Shown here: positions 31,640 to 40,477 of the stretch, piece after piece
How positions within the stretch are numbered: position 1 is the first letter of the stretch
Layout of the letters: each line of letters opens with the position of its first letter
Assembly: GCF_015207755.1 (NCBI RefSeq)
Contig: NZ_JADEWH010000023.1
Location: 1 to 51,481, forward strand
Source: Nodularia sp. LEGE 06071
GTDB lineage: Bacteria > Cyanobacteriota > Cyanobacteriia > Cyanobacteriales > Nostocaceae
Length of the DNA: 51,481 nt
Reading direction: 5' to 3'
Made by a program: the position numbers and the translations under genes
The notes under the pieces: generated by a model
Seen by the model: only the letters and a program-made list of their open reading frames with translations
Told to the model about the DNA's origin: nothing
The model's database searches: none

Positions 31640-33736
31640 ATGGGTAAAAACTTCACTGGGTTAAAGTGGTTTTATAACTTACCAATTCGCCACAAACAAT
31701 TAATTGGTTTATTCTCCTCCGAAGTAATTTCAATTGTAGGACTCTTGGGAGTTGGAGTAGTTTTAATTATCAATGGAGGACGGACTATATTAGTTAACCA
31801 AGCTCAATCTGAGCTAGCTGTAACTGAGATTAATTATAATATCAAAATCGATCAAATGGGATTTGGATTTCGAGGACAATCTGATAACATTGCCATTATT
31901 GCTGCTGCAAGAGAACCCAAATTAGACCCAGATTTAAAGGAACAAGTCCAGCAGATTCTTGAGAATGAAACCAAAGCTAGAAATATAGAATATGCGACAT
32001 TAGTAGGTAGGGACTTACGAATTATTGTCAATGCTAATAGAGATCGCAGTGGTGAAATTTTTAACCCCAATAATTTAGTTACCCAGGTATTACTTCATCC
32101 TCAACAAATCAAGTCTAGTGAAATTATCAGTTGGGAAGAATTAACTCAGGAATCACCAACACTACTTCCCAAGATAAAACCGCAGCAACTATTGATTCGC
32201 TATACAATTACACCAGTAAAAGAGCCAGAAACTCAGGAAGTTATTGGAGTTTTAGTTTCTGGAGATATTGTCAACCAAAAACTGCCCATAGTCAAAGAAA
32301 CTGTTTTAACTTATGGTGGCGGTTATAGTGCAATTTATTCGCTCCCAGGGGAGGGAGATTTTAAATTAGCTACAGCTTCATTAGCTACGGATAACAACAA
32401 AAGTTCTTCTCCTATTTATCCTCATGCAGATGAAATTTTATTGGATACCCCTTTACCCGACAATTCATTACTTAAAGCTGCAATCGCAGTCCCAGGTAAA
32501 AAAGTAGCTCAACGGATAAAATTACAGAGTAAAACCTATACTATGGCTGCAAAGACAGTCTCTAACTTCTCTGGTAAACCAATCGCCATATTAGTAAGGG
32601 GTACTCCAGAGACAGATTTAAATGCTTTACTTCAGCAAAGTTTGCTTATCCAAAGCGTGATTGCTATTTTGGCTTTAGTTATAGATGTAGGATTAGTAAT
32701 TCTTTTGGGGAGAGCAATCGCTTATCCAATTAAACTTTTACGAAAAACGACTCAGGCATTTTCCGCAGGTAATATCCATGAACGCGCCAAAATAATTGCA
32801 AATGATGAGATAGGAGACCTAGCCACAAGTTTTAATTTAATGGCTGACGAACTTGTAAAAAGAGAACAAACTATTCATCAGCAAATGCAACAACTCCAAG
32901 ATACTTTACAAAGGTTACAAGAAAACCAAAGCCAATTGATTCAAACTGAAAAAATGTCCAGTTTAGGACAAATGGTGGCTGGAATTGCCCATGAAATAAA
33001 TAATCCTATTAATTTTATTTATGGCAACATTAATTATTTAGAAAACTATATTAATAATTTATTGGAACTTTTGGCTCAATATCAGCAAGAGTATACTCAA
33101 CCCCCATTATATATTCAAGAAAGCATAAAAAATATAGACCTAGATTTTTTGGTAGAAGACTTGCAAAAAATCATCAATTCCATGCACATGGGAACCAAAC
33201 GAATTAGCCAAATAGTTAAATCTTTACGAAATTTTTCTAGATTAGATGAATCTGAATATAAAGAAGTAAATTTACATGAAGGAATTGAAAGCACACTGTT
33301 GATTCTCAGTCATAAGATCAAGACACAAGAAGTGTCCATTGAGCTAATTAAACAGTATGGAGATTTACCTTTATTAAAATGCTATTCCGGTCAACTTAAT
33401 CAAGTATTTATGAATATTATTAGTAATGCCATTGATGCTCTTCAGGAAAAAAGTACTAAAGATTCACTATTTACTCCTACGATTACTATTTGCACTAACC
33501 AAATTGACAATGAATGGGTAGCAATTAATATTATAGATAATGGTATAGGGATTCAACAAGAAATCCACTCTAGTTTATTCGAGCCATTTTTTACCACTAA
33601 ACCAATAGGTAAAGGTACAGGTTTGGGATTATCTATTAGTTATCAGATAGTTGTAGAAAAACATGGTGGTAAACTCACTTGCTATTCTGAAGTAGGAAAA
33701 GGAACAAAATTTGTGATTGAAATTCCTATTCGGTAA
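31640..33736 (+). CDS. Orphan membrane sensor histidine kinase
   Basis: This 698-residue protein has an N-terminal membrane helix (VISIVGLLGVGVVLIING), a 270-residue extracytoplasmic sensing region (probably a PAS-like Cache domain), a second helix VIAILALVIDVGLVILLGRAI (about 335-355), a HAMP segment (PIKLLRKTTQAFSAGN...), a short coiled coil, the HisKA box AGIAHEINNPINF with His451, and an HATPase_c domain with N-box NAIDAL, G1 DNGIGI, and GTGLGLSISYQI. It would autophosphorylate His451 and pass the phosphate to a response regulator, but none is adjacent. The HEINNP box places it in the common HPK4-like group. The signal is unknown. Confidence 0.92.
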   Translation: MGKNFTGLKWFYNLPIRHKQLIGLFSSEVISIVGLLGVGVVLIINGGRTILVNQAQSELAVTEINYNIKIDQMGFGFRGQSDNIAIIAAAREPKLDPDLKEQVQQILENETKARNIEYATLVGRDLRIIVNANRDRSGEIFNPNNLVTQVLLHPQQIKSSEIISWEELTQESPTLLPKIKPQQLLIRYTITPVKEPETQEVIGVLVSGDIVNQKLPIVKETVLTYGGGYSAIYSLPGEGDFKLATASLATDNNKSSSPIYPHADEILLDTPLPDNSLLKAAIAVPGKKVAQRIKLQSKTYTMAAKTVSNFSGKPIAILVRGTPETDLNALLQQSLLIQSVIAILALVIDVGLVILLGRAIAYPIKLLRKTTQAFSAGNIHERAKIIANDEIGDLATSFNLMADELVKREQTIHQQMQQLQDTLQRLQENQSQLIQTEKMSSLGQMVAGIAHEINNPINFIYGNINYLENYINNLLELLAQYQQEYTQPPLYIQESIKNIDLDFLVEDLQKIINSMHMGTKRISQIVKSLRNFSRLDESEYKEVNLHEGIESTLLILSHKIKTQEVSIELIKQYGDLPLLKCYSGQLNQVFMNIISNAIDALQEKSTKDSLFTPTITICTNQIDNEWVAINIIDNGIGIQQEIHSSLFEPFFTTKPIGKGTGLGLSISYQIVVEKHGGKLTCYSEVGKGTKFVIEIPIR

Positions 33737-34086
33737 CATTTGCAAACCCTAGCTAGGTAAGTGCTTCTGATCACGGTAACCGGGAATTACATTTGGTGGT
33801 ATTTTGTTTGGTAGATAGCAGAAATTAATTAAAAAAAATAGACCGAAATCTCTCACCAGTCCTCTCAAAACGACGTTCGCTATAATCAGGGAGTTGAAAC
33901 CCCGGCGGTTTATTGCGACTAAACTTGCCGTCTAGATATTTAATGTATAGAGTTGATACAGTGTTATTGGCTTTTTGCCGATAGACACAAAACTTAAAGT
34001 TATATATGATACAAAATTTGCATATGTAAAAATAGCCATCAAGATGACGCTACCAAATCAGAAGTTTTACATCAATAATTATTATT
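33737..34086. other. Spacer between kinase and small acidic gene
   Basis: This 350-base AT-rich spacer includes ATGGGAGTTGAAACCCC-type sequence (33888-33905) and TCAAAACGACGTTCGCTATA, a string reminiscent of dispersed IS200/IS605 ends but too degraded to call. A 66-codon frame from 33975 overlaps the next gene and is judged spurious. Confidence 0.45.
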
Positions 34087-34317
34087 ATGGAGCAAAATCA
34101 GCACCACGCCGCAGACCAAAAGTTTCAGGAATCTCTAGAGGATTTAGAGGTTATCTTGCCAAAACGTTCCATTGAAGATGAAGTGAAACCAAAACTGAAT
34201 CACAGCCGTAGAGATGAAGCTGAACTCATTGAAGATTTAATAGATATTGATTTAGCAGAGTTGGAGGATGCCGTTGCTGATATTGAAGCATATCTTGACA
34301 AAAAAAACAAAAAATAG
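34087..34317 (+). CDS. Small acidic protein, unknown
   Basis: This 76-residue protein is strongly acidic in the middle. It starts MEQNQHHAADQKFQESLEDLEVILPK and then has DEAELIEDLIDIDLAELEDAVADIEAYLDKKNKK, an amphipathic acidic helix. It has no signal peptide. ATTATTATTATGG precedes it without a strong Shine-Dalgarno. The continuous heptad-like Leu/Ile pattern suggests helical dimerisation. Its stop is three bases from the end of the convergent methyltransferase gene. The family is unknown to me. Confidence 0.62.
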   Translation: MEQNQHHAADQKFQESLEDLEVILPKRSIEDEVKPKLNHSRRDEAELIEDLIDIDLAELEDAVADIEAYLDKKNKK

Positions 34318-34320
34318 GGT

Positions 34321-35127
34321 TCACGAATTACAAATTTTTTGCCTTTGAGCTTCATACAACATTAAAGCAGCTGCGATCGCCACATTCAAAGACTCTACTC
34401 CTGGACTCAGGGGTATTTTCACTTGCTGATCAGCCATGCTGGCTAAATCTGGCGACAAACCAGCCCCTTCATTACCCAGTAAAATTAAACTGGGTTTTCG
34501 CCAGTCTACATCCCAATAAGTTAAATTTGCCGTGGGTAAAGTTGCAACTACCTGCATTCCGGCTTGCTGACTTTGTTCTACTGTCGCTTTCAAATCTTCA
34601 CTCACTGCTGTGGCGACGCGAAACCACTGACCCGCAGAAGCACGCAAAACTTTGGGACTGTCTAAATCTACACTATCGTCACTCAGCCATAACCCCGTTG
34701 CGCCAATCGCCGCCGCCGTGCGAATTATCGTCCCTAGATTACCGGGATCTTGGATAGTTTCCAAGGCTAAAACTAAACCATTAAAGGGGACTTGATTTTG
34801 ATTAATCAACCGTTGGGCTGTGGCAATTACACCATCTGGTTGGACTGTAGTGGCGATCGCAGTTAAAACTTCCTGACTAACAATTTCCACCCTTTCACTG
34901 TGGCTACAAGCCTCTTCCCAGAGTTCCGGGTGGGCTATTTGCCATTCTGGGGTACAACAAACTGTCACCAGGGGATAATTCATCACACAAGCTTCTTGTA
35001 ACAGGTGTGTTCCTTCCAGTAAACACAATTGCTGCTTATGTCGCTCTTTGGTAGAGTGCAGCTTCCGGATTTGTTTGACTAAAGAGTTTTGTAGACTAGT
35101 TAACACAATTGAGGATTTTGGATTCAA
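34321..35127 (-). CDS. SpoU/TrmH-family 2'-O-ribose rRNA methyltransferase
   Basis: This 268-residue knotted (SPOUT) methyltransferase 2'-O-methylates a ribose in rRNA or tRNA, using S-adenosylmethionine. N-terminal substrate-binding part: LTSLQNSLVKQIRKLHSTKERHKQQLCLLEGTHLL. Motif 1 QDPGNLGTIIRTAAAIGATG, motif 2 ILLGNEGAGLSPDL and motif 3 IPLSPGVESLNVAIAAALMLYE are all intact, including the Asn and Arg of the knot. Length and the RxKE-type N-terminus suggest an RlmB-like 23S enzyme; the exact target base cannot be read. ATG 35127 lies 12 bases after the tRNA-Leu gene on the same strand. Confidence 0.92.
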   Translation of the reverse strand: MNPKSSIVLTSLQNSLVKQIRKLHSTKERHKQQLCLLEGTHLLQEACVMNYPLVTVCCTPEWQIAHPELWEEACSHSERVEIVSQEVLTAIATTVQPDGVIATAQRLINQNQVPFNGLVLALETIQDPGNLGTIIRTAAAIGATGLWLSDDSVDLDSPKVLRASAGQWFRVATAVSEDLKATVEQSQQAGMQVVATLPTANLTYWDVDWRKPSLILLGNEGAGLSPDLASMADQQVKIPLSPGVESLNVAIAAALMLYEAQRQKICNS

Positions 35128-35139
35128 CCAAAATTAATA

Positions 35140-35220
35140 TGCGGAACCCGGGACTTGAACCCGGAAGCCTTGCGGCACTAGAACCTGAATCTAGCGCGTC
35201 TGCCATTCCGCCAGTTCCGC
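35140..35220 (-). tRNA. tRNA-Leu (anticodon CAG)
   Basis: On the minus strand a full cloverleaf is present: acceptor GCGGAAC/GTTCCGC with discriminator A (no CCA encoded), D arm, anticodon stem CTAGA/TCTAG with loop TTCAGGT (anticodon CAG, reads CUG), a long variable arm GTGCCGCAAGGC and the T arm CCGGGTTCAAGTCCCGG. The long variable arm is typical of tRNA-Leu. It is 81 nt and lies directly upstream of the methyltransferase gene. Confidence 0.95.
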
Positions 35221-35505
35221 TGGTATCGATGTTTTATCGACAGCTTCTTATCTTTACTTAAATATTTATTTTTGTCAAGTGCGAATTTAGAATGAATCTG
35301 TGTTCTTTCTTGCCTTCCCGGCTGGCTAAAATAGTTAAATTCTCATAAAGCTTGCTACAGCTTGCTTACAGCCTTTAATTAATATCTAAAGCCAAATTTC
35401 TTTATACAAGATGTCCGACAAAATGTAGACTAACCAACTCTTTACTGTAGAATCAAAACCAACTTCTAACCTATAAAATTACCTATTTTTTTTGGAGGTA
35501 GGCTT
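35221..35505. other. Promoter-bearing spacer before murA
   Basis: About 285 bases are AT-rich. The last part, TATTTTTTTTGGAGGTAGGC, carries the murA ribosome-binding site GGAGG (35494-35498). Divergent transcription of tRNA-Leu and murA must start here. No ORF or repeat was seen. Confidence 0.5.
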
Positions 35506-36885
35506 ATTAATCCTTCTAGCGGCTTACCAGATGCCAAGCTTTCTCCGGAAGCAGACTCCTCAGTCTTGCAAATATGGGGTGGGCATCCTTTGCGAGGTCA
35601 TGTAAAAATTAGTGGTGCTAAAAATTCAGCACTGGTAATCATGGCTGGCTCCTTGCTGTGTTCAGGCGATTGTCGTATCCGCAACGTTCCCTTATTGGCG
35701 GATGTAGAGCGGATGAGTCAGGTTTTGTCAGCTTTAGGTGTTCGCCTCACCAGACAAGGCGACATTTTAGATATCAACGCCAGCGAAATTACCACATCAA
35801 AAGCGCCCTACGAACTAGTTACCCAACTCCGGGCCAGTTTTTTTGCCATAGGGGCAATATTAGCCCGGCTAGGAACGGCACAAATGCCATTACCAGGTGG
35901 TTGCGCCATTGGAGCCAGACCAGTTGATTTGCACGTCCGAGGACTGCAAGCAATGGGCGCTGAAGTGCAGATTGAACATGGCATTTGTAATGCTTATGTT
36001 CCAGGTAGTGGTGGCAGATTACAAGGAGCCAAAATCTACCTAGATAGTCCCAGTGTGGGAGCAACGGAGACTTTAATGATGGCCGCCACCCTTGCAGATG
36101 GCGAAACCATTCTCGAAAATGCTGCACGGGAGCCGGAAGTCGTTGATCTGGCGAATTTCTGTAACGCGATGGGAGCCAAGATTCAGGGTGCAGGCAGCAG
36201 TCAGATTACAATCGTGGGTGTACCAAAGTTGCACTCTCTTGACTACAGCATTATTCCTGATCGCATTGAGGCGGGAACCTTCTTAGTGGCTGGAGCCATC
36301 ACTCGTTCAGAAATTAGTCTGTCGCCAGTGTTACCAAACCACTTAATCCCAGTCATTGCCAAACTGCGGGAAATGGGTTTAACAATCATTGAGGATGCAC
36401 CAGACTGCTTACGTATCCTACCAGCAGAAACTCTGAGAGCTAGGGATATTGAAACCTTACCTCATCCTGGTTTTCCTACGGATATGCAAGCTCCATTTAT
36501 GGCCTTGCTGACTGTGGCAGACGGTGACAGCCTGATTAATGAATCTGTCTTTGAAAATCGTCTGCGTCATGCCTCCGAGTTGAATCGCTTGGGAGCCGAG
36601 ATTCGCGTCAAAGGCAATGCTGCCTTCGTCCGGGGTGTGCCGATGTTATCGGGCGCACCAGTAATAGGTACAGATTTACGGGCATCGGCAGCATTAGTTT
36701 TAGCAGGACTGGCAGCTGAAGGACAAACGATATTTCAGGGATTACACCATCTCGATCGCGGCTATGATCGGATTGATCTGAAATTACAGCAACTAGGAGC
36801 GAAAATTCTCCGCGTGGGCGATGTGCCAGCAGATACAGAATTAACTTCTAGTAGCAGTATTCCCCCAGCTTCTATTTCGACTTAG
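35506..36885 (+). CDS. murA: UDP-N-acetylglucosamine 1-carboxyvinyltransferase (MurA), probable ATT start
   Basis: MurA joins the enolpyruvyl of PEP to UDP-GlcNAc, the first committed step of peptidoglycan synthesis. Recognisable: [27 protein letters not shown] (N-terminal PEP-binding), [15 protein letters not shown] with catalytic Cys (113 counted from TTG 35566, 133 from ATT), and [22 protein letters not shown] near the end. The usual ORF start is TTG 35566 (439 aa), which has no Shine-Dalgarno. In frame, 20 codons earlier, ATT AAT CCT TCT lies 7 bases after GGAGG, and the extra residues [10 protein letters not shown].. look like a protein N-terminus. The start is therefore inferred to be ATT 35506. 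No ATG exists in frame in this interval. Confidence 0.93.
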   Translation: MNPSSGLPDAKLSPEADSSVLQIWGGHPLRGHVKISGAKNSALVIMAGSLLCSGDCRIRNVPLLADVERMSQVLSALGVRLTRQGDILDINASEITTSKAPYELVTQLRASFFAIGAILARLGTAQMPLPGGCAIGARPVDLHVRGLQAMGAEVQIEHGICNAYVPGSGGRLQGAKIYLDSPSVGATETLMMAATLADGETILENAAREPEVVDLANFCNAMGAKIQGAGSSQITIVGVPKLHSLDYSIIPDRIEAGTFLVAGAITRSEISLSPVLPNHLIPVIAKLREMGLTIIEDAPDCLRILPAETLRARDIETLPHPGFPTDMQAPFMALLTVADGDSLINESVFENRLRHASELNRLGAEIRVKGNAAFVRGVPMLSGAPVIGTDLRASAALVLAGLAAEGQTIFQGLHHLDRGYDRIDLKLQQLGAKILRVGDVPADTELTSSSSIPPASIST

Positions 36886-37152
36886 ATCAGGGAGTAGGAA
36901 GAGGCAGAGGGGCAGGGGGCAGGGGAGAAGAGGCAGGGGAGCAGGGAGCAGGGGGCAGGGGAGAAGACCAGAGGAAAGGTTGTTAAGCAACCGGGAGTGT
37001 CAAGTAATTTCCAACTCACCCCTGCTCTCCGCTCCCCCGCTCCCCTGCTTATTTCCCCCGATTCTTCTTACTTCTGAGAAATCAGTCAGGAAGCACTCGT
37101 TATACTAAATATGGGAGGCTGTTGATATTTTGTTTTTCCAGCTTGCTATATC
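36886..37152. repeat. GC-rich heptad array between murA and the M48 protease gene
   Basis: From 36898 to about 36966, variants of GGGGCAGG, GAGCAGGG and GAAGAGGCA repeat in tandem. A complementary C-rich part, CTCTCCGCTCCCCCGCTCCC, at 37027-37046 could fold with it. The M48 gene promoter must lie in 37070-37150. Confidence 0.75.
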
Positions 37153-38028
37153 ATGTCCTTGTTTAAAACTCCGCTCATCGGTTTAAAAGCCGACTCCTTT
37201 CGTCATCCATTAGACCTACAAGCCACCACATCTCTGAAGCAGATCCCAGGTCTGGATATGATGGTGCGAAACTTGCTCGGTCCAATGGCAGAACAGGTTT
37301 TTTATGTAGAAAATATTGCCGCCAGTGTGCTGGTGGGTGAAAAGCAACTACCTGATTTATACAAATTATTGTTAGAAGCCTGCAAAATTCTGGATATAGA
37401 GCCTCCCCAGTTATACATCCGCCAACATCCGGCTCCTAATGCCTATACCTTTGCTATGCGGGGTAAGCAACCTTTTATTGTGCTGCATACCTCCTTGGTT
37501 GATATGCTCACACCAGCGGAAATACAGGCAGTAATTGCCCATGAGTTAGGGCATCTTAAATGTGACCACAGCGTTTATTTAACGCCTGTAAATATATTGG
37601 TGTTAGCAGCCTCAATTGTACCCAATGTTGGCACATTTGTCGCCCAAGCCATACAGTCACAACTATTGGAATGGGTACGCTGTGCTGAGTTTACCTGCGA
37701 TCGCGCCGCATTGCTAGCAACCCAAGACCCCAAAGTCGTGATGTCGGTATTAATGAAGTTAGCGGGTGGTTCACCTATCCTCGCCCCGCAACTGAACTTA
37801 GATGCCTTTGTTGCCCAAGCTCGTGCTTACGACGATATTAGTAAAACCGAACTGGGTGAAATGGTCAAAGAAGCTCGCACAGCTCAATTAACTCATCCAG
37901 TCCCAGTGCTACGAGCTAGAGAAATTGACCGTTGGTCTAGCAGCACCGAATATCAATCTTTATTGCAAGGTAATGGGGTGAAGCCTACAAATGAAATTAC
38001 ATCCCAAGGTAGGTGGCGCAATTGGTAG
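37153..38028 (+). CDS. M48-family zinc metalloprotease (HtpX-like)
   Basis: This 291-residue peptidase has the zinc motif HELGH (130-134) in IQAVIAHELGHLKCDHS, and the third ligand Glu179 in WVRCAEFTCDRAALLA. The remainder has the M48 core order: YIRQHPAPNAYTFAMRGKQPFIVLHTSLVDML before the motif and a C-terminal DAFVAQARAYDDISKTELG. It has a single weak hydrophobic segment (ILVLAASIVPNVGTFVAQ, 148-166), unlike HtpX with four helices, so it is better called an M48 relative. It probably degrades membrane-linked or damaged proteins. Start ATG 37153. Confidence 0.86.
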   Translation: MSLFKTPLIGLKADSFRHPLDLQATTSLKQIPGLDMMVRNLLGPMAEQVFYVENIAASVLVGEKQLPDLYKLLLEACKILDIEPPQLYIRQHPAPNAYTFAMRGKQPFIVLHTSLVDMLTPAEIQAVIAHELGHLKCDHSVYLTPVNILVLAASIVPNVGTFVAQAIQSQLLEWVRCAEFTCDRAALLATQDPKVVMSVLMKLAGGSPILAPQLNLDAFVAQARAYDDISKTELGEMVKEARTAQLTHPVPVLRAREIDRWSSSTEYQSLLQGNGVKPTNEITSQGRWRNW

Positions 38029-38081
38029 TCTGCATGACGGCTGCACAACCAACGCACCCCCATAGATGAGACTTAGATTAT

Positions 38082-38116
38082 GCGTTTAGCTTCGTCATAT
38101 TCCAAGAGCTAAACGC
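38082..38116. terminator. Hairpin downstream of the M48 gene
   Basis: GCGTTTAGCT pairs perfectly with AGCTAAACGC across a 15-base loop. CACCCTATTTCCC follows. It resembles the dispersed ACGCACCCTA hairpin repeats seen at 10316 and 23052, so it may be a repeat that also terminates transcription. Confidence 0.45.
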
Positions 38117-38223
38117 ACCCTATTTCCCACTCCCCACAGATAAAGTCAGATAGCTAAACAAAAATTTTTTATTTACTTGTTGCAAAGTCAAAAAATAGGC
38201 TATAGTAATAAAGTTGCACCCAA

Positions 38224-38307
38224 GGGCGGGTGGCGAAATTGGTAGACGCACCACACTCAAAATGTGGCGGCCTTGCGGTCATAGGAGTTCGATTCTCCTC
38301 CTGCCCA
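38224..38307 (+). tRNA. tRNA-Leu (anticodon CAA)
   Basis: The cloverleaf has acceptor GGGCGGG/CCTGCCC (one G-T pair) with discriminator A, anticodon stem CCACA/TGTGG with loop CTCAAAA (anticodon CAA, reads UUG), a long variable arm CGGCCTTGCGGTCAT and the T arm with GGAGTTCGATTCTCC. No CCA is encoded. The length is 84 nt. Confidence 0.95.
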
Positions 38308-38368
38308 CTTTAACGATGTATGTTGAATTTGACATATATCTTACTCGCGTTCTGAGAAAACTAAAACC

Positions 38369-38635
38369 ATGCAAATTAAAAGATGGGAATCTCCCCGTAG
38401 AGAAGGGAGAAACGATAAAGGCAGAGGCGGTTCAGCCAGAAAGCGCCAACTCAAAAAACAAAGGCAAATGTTACGCCAACGCCTAAAAGATGCTAACAAG
38501 CCAAACAACAACAAAAATTACGGACTGGGGGAAGAAAAAAATCTTCCCCCTTTTTTGTATCCGGTATACACACAAGTTGAACTAGAGCGAGTTTCCAGCC
38601 ACAAAAAGCTCTGGGTAGTCGGAGATGAGTTTTAG
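38369..38635 (+). CDS. Small basic protein, unknown (annotated frame may be too long)
   Basis: The 88-codon frame begins MQIKRWESPRREGRNDKGRGGSARKRQLKKQRQMLRQRLKDANK, rich in Arg/Lys, consistent with a nucleic-acid-binding peptide of about 50 residues. The second half is read through an intrinsic terminator (38527-38556) and repeat-like sequence, which is unusual for a real gene. Either the protein simply continues or the true end is disrupted. The terminator overlapping the frame argues that transcription of the upstream tRNA-Leu/ORF unit stops inside it. Function unknown. Confidence 0.42.
   Translation: MQIKRWESPRREGRNDKGRGGSARKRQLKKQRQMLRQRLKDANKPNNNKNYGLGEEKNLPPFLYPVYTQVELERVSSHKKLWVVGDEF
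38527..38556 (+). terminator. Intrinsic terminator
   Basis: GGGGGAAGA pairs with TCTTCCCCC across an A6 loop, followed immediately by TTTTTT. This is the clearest rho-independent terminator in the window and would end transcripts from tRNA-Leu and the small basic ORF. Confidence 0.85.
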
Positions 38636-38833
38636 TCCTCGCAAGGGGACTATGTAAGTGGAAAGGTGAGGTAATACCCGGTTCTCAACACAATCTCCGG
38701 TTTCCATTCCCTTGTTAGTGTAATATTTATTTCAAGCGAAATTTACAGTTGTGTAAATATATTTACGCTAACTGCACATTAGGCTAAATTTGGCTCATCA
38801 CCTCAGTAAAACTTCCCATTAAAGGCTTTTTAA

Positions 38834-39712
38834 ATGAAACTAACTAACTTAGGTACAGTTATCACTGCACTGGTAGTAGCAACGATATTTGATCTAGTCA
38901 GCGTCGCCAAACAGGCGGCGGCTGTTAGTCTGGTAGGATTAACTGAAGACAACAGTCTAGTTCTTTTTGATTCCAACAATCCCACTATTACTAGCACTGT
39001 CTCAGTCACTGGGGTCGATGGTTCTTTGTTGGGCATTGACCGTCGCCCAGCTAACAATCTGATCTATGGCCTCACGAATACCAACAATCTATACAGCATT
39101 AACCTTAACACTGGTGCTGCTTCTTTTGTAAGTACCCTCTCGGTACCCTTCAACGGCGGGACTATTTCTGGAGTAGACTTCAACCCAGTTCCTGATCGTC
39201 TACGGGTCGTTGGTGACAATGACCAAAATTACCGCATCAATGTAGAGACTGGTGCAGTTATTCTTGATGGGACATTGAACCCAGGAGATCCCAACATCAC
39301 TGCTGCGGCATACACTAATGCTGACAATGACCCGGCAACTGGAACCACGTTGTACACCGTTGACTATATCAGCGATGCATTGTTCATCCAAAACCCTCCA
39401 AATAATGGCACTCAGGTACTAGTAGGTTCGCTAGGTTTCGACATTAGCTCGGCCGCAGGGTTTGACATCTTCACAGCAAATGGGGTGAATACTGCCTTTT
39501 TTGCAGCTACTCCCACCTCCGCATCTGGTTCCAATCTATATACCATCAACTTGGACACAGGTGCAGCTACCTTAGTAAACAGTATCAGTAGCGATCAGCG
39601 TCTTATTGGACTCACATCTGTTGTTGTGCCTGAGCCTAGCGTTGGTCTTGGGACTCTACTCGGTGTTGGTGTTTTTGGTCTATTAGGTCGTCGCCGCAAG
39701 TTGGTCAGATAG
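38834..39712 (+). CDS. DUF4394 PEP-CTERM exported protein
   Basis: This 292-residue exported protein has an N-terminal hydrophobic signal (LGTVITALVVATIFDLV), a beta-propeller-like DUF4394 body (repeated units like NLYSINLNTGAASFVSTL, DFNPVPDRLRVVGDNDQNYRIN, NLYTINLDTGAATLVN), and a C-terminal PEP-CTERM tail VVPEPSVGLGTLLGVGVFGLLGRRRKL (PEP motif, hydrophobic helix, basic cluster). PEP-CTERM proteins are sorted to the surface by an exosortase, usually with exopolysaccharide, and this tail is complete. No exosortase gene is in the window. Start ATG 38834. Confidence 0.87.
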   Translation: MKLTNLGTVITALVVATIFDLVSVAKQAAAVSLVGLTEDNSLVLFDSNNPTITSTVSVTGVDGSLLGIDRRPANNLIYGLTNTNNLYSINLNTGAASFVSTLSVPFNGGTISGVDFNPVPDRLRVVGDNDQNYRINVETGAVILDGTLNPGDPNITAAAYTNADNDPATGTTLYTVDYISDALFIQNPPNNGTQVLVGSLGFDISSAAGFDIFTANGVNTAFFAATPTSASGSNLYTINLDTGAATLVNSISSDQRLIGLTSVVVPEPSVGLGTLLGVGVFGLLGRRRKLVR

Positions 39713-40235
39713 TCTTTTGATCTCTCTATAGGTTATGCCGGAAGCTTTTAGTGGCTTTTTGGCAGCAAACCGAGAAGGTACTTAGCATAGCTAGTAGCGA
39801 TCGCCTCCGACGGGCAGCGCCATCGCTTTATCTCTATCTTTTGTATTTGTAGCTTGTTCATATTGCTGCTTTGCGTCTGATAGAGTTTTTTTTTGCATCA
39901 TTCAATATTTCGGGAGCATCGACCCAATGAAGCGTTAAGGAATGCTCTTCCTGAAGGCTACGGTGTACACACAAGTCTTATCAAGTTACCTAACAGCGTT
40001 TCGATCCCCCCTAGCCCCCCTTGAAAAGGGGGGAAAATTTCTTAAAGTCCCCCTTTTTAAGGGGGATTTAGGGGGATCAAATCACTTGTGTGTACACTGT
40101 AGCTTCCTGAAGGAGAGAGGAGGTAAGTCAAAAAAAGCAGATGCAAATTAGCATTTAGATTATTCTCCTAAATTTATGCTCAAGGTACTTGACATTACAC
40201 GGGGAGAAGATGCTATAGTTATTCAAGTCAATCGA
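39713..40235. other. Spacer with MITE copy C before tRNA-Gln
   Basis: This 523-base spacer contains AAGGTACTTAGCATAGC AT-rich text, a GC-rich short repeat (about 39797-39826) with GCGATCGCC, MITE copy C (39958-40102) and 40103-40235 AT-rich sequence that must hold the tRNA-Gln promoter (ATGCTATAGTTATTC nearby). Confidence 0.55.
39958..40102. mobile_element. MITE-like 145-bp element, copy C
   Basis: Ends CTACGGTGTACACACAA and the complement of CTACAGTGTACACACAA enclose exactly 145 bp. An 11-bp direct repeat, CTTCCTGAAGG, flanks it (39947-39957 and 40103-40113). The interior differs from copies A/B (TCCCCCCTAGCCCCCC, AAAAGGGGGG, AAAGTCCCCC, AAGGGGGATTTAGG) but keeps the C-run/G-run hairpin plan. 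The restored target GCTCTTCCTGAAGGAGAGAG is an imperfect palindrome. Confidence 0.85.
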
Positions 40236-40307
40236 TGGGGCGTAGCCAAGTGGTACGGCAGCGGGTTTTGGTCCCGCCATCCCTAGGTTCGAATCCTAGC
40301 GCCCCAG
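40236..40307 (+). tRNA. tRNA-Gln (anticodon TTG)
   Basis: The cloverleaf has acceptor TGGGGCG/CGCCCCA with discriminator G, anticodon stem GCGGG/CCCGC with loop TTTTGGT (anticodon TTG, reads CAA), and T arm CTAGG TTCGAAT CCTAG. No CCA is encoded. The length is 72 nt. A terminator follows at 40314. Confidence 0.95.
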
Positions 40308-40313
40308 CATTTT

Positions 40314-40346
40314 AAGGAGTAGATTAATCTGCTCCTTCTTTTTTTG
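40314..40346 (+). terminator. Intrinsic terminator after tRNA-Gln
   Basis: AAGGAGTAGAT pairs with ATCTGCTCCTT around a TA turn (one G-T pair), followed by CTTTTTTTT. Its placement 7 bases after the tRNA end fits a tRNA transcript terminator. Confidence 0.85.
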
Positions 40347-40477
40347 GATATCAAGCGCCTACCCGCTTGGGCGGATCTGTGAATGTATAATATCCTTTCT
40401 AGGGAAACGCTGAGGCGATCGCCTTGAGGCAAAAGATGATCAATTCACAGTTGAATAACTCGGTGCAACATAGGTAA

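Noticed and set aside
33975-34175. 66-codon frame before the small acidic gene
   Set aside because: Overlaps the acidic gene out of frame and has no start signal or recognisable pattern.
38214-38486. 90-codon frame over the tRNA-Leu gene
   Set aside because: Its N-terminal half is the tRNA itself; overlapping a tRNA makes it implausible.
38560-38580. GGTATACACACAAGTTGA resembling a MITE left end
   Set aside because: Only part of the 17-base end is present, with no matching right end.
38633-38655. CRISPR-repeat-like string TCCTCGCAAGGGGACTATG
   Set aside because: Only about 15 bases match the repeat core, with no second unit or spacer spacing.
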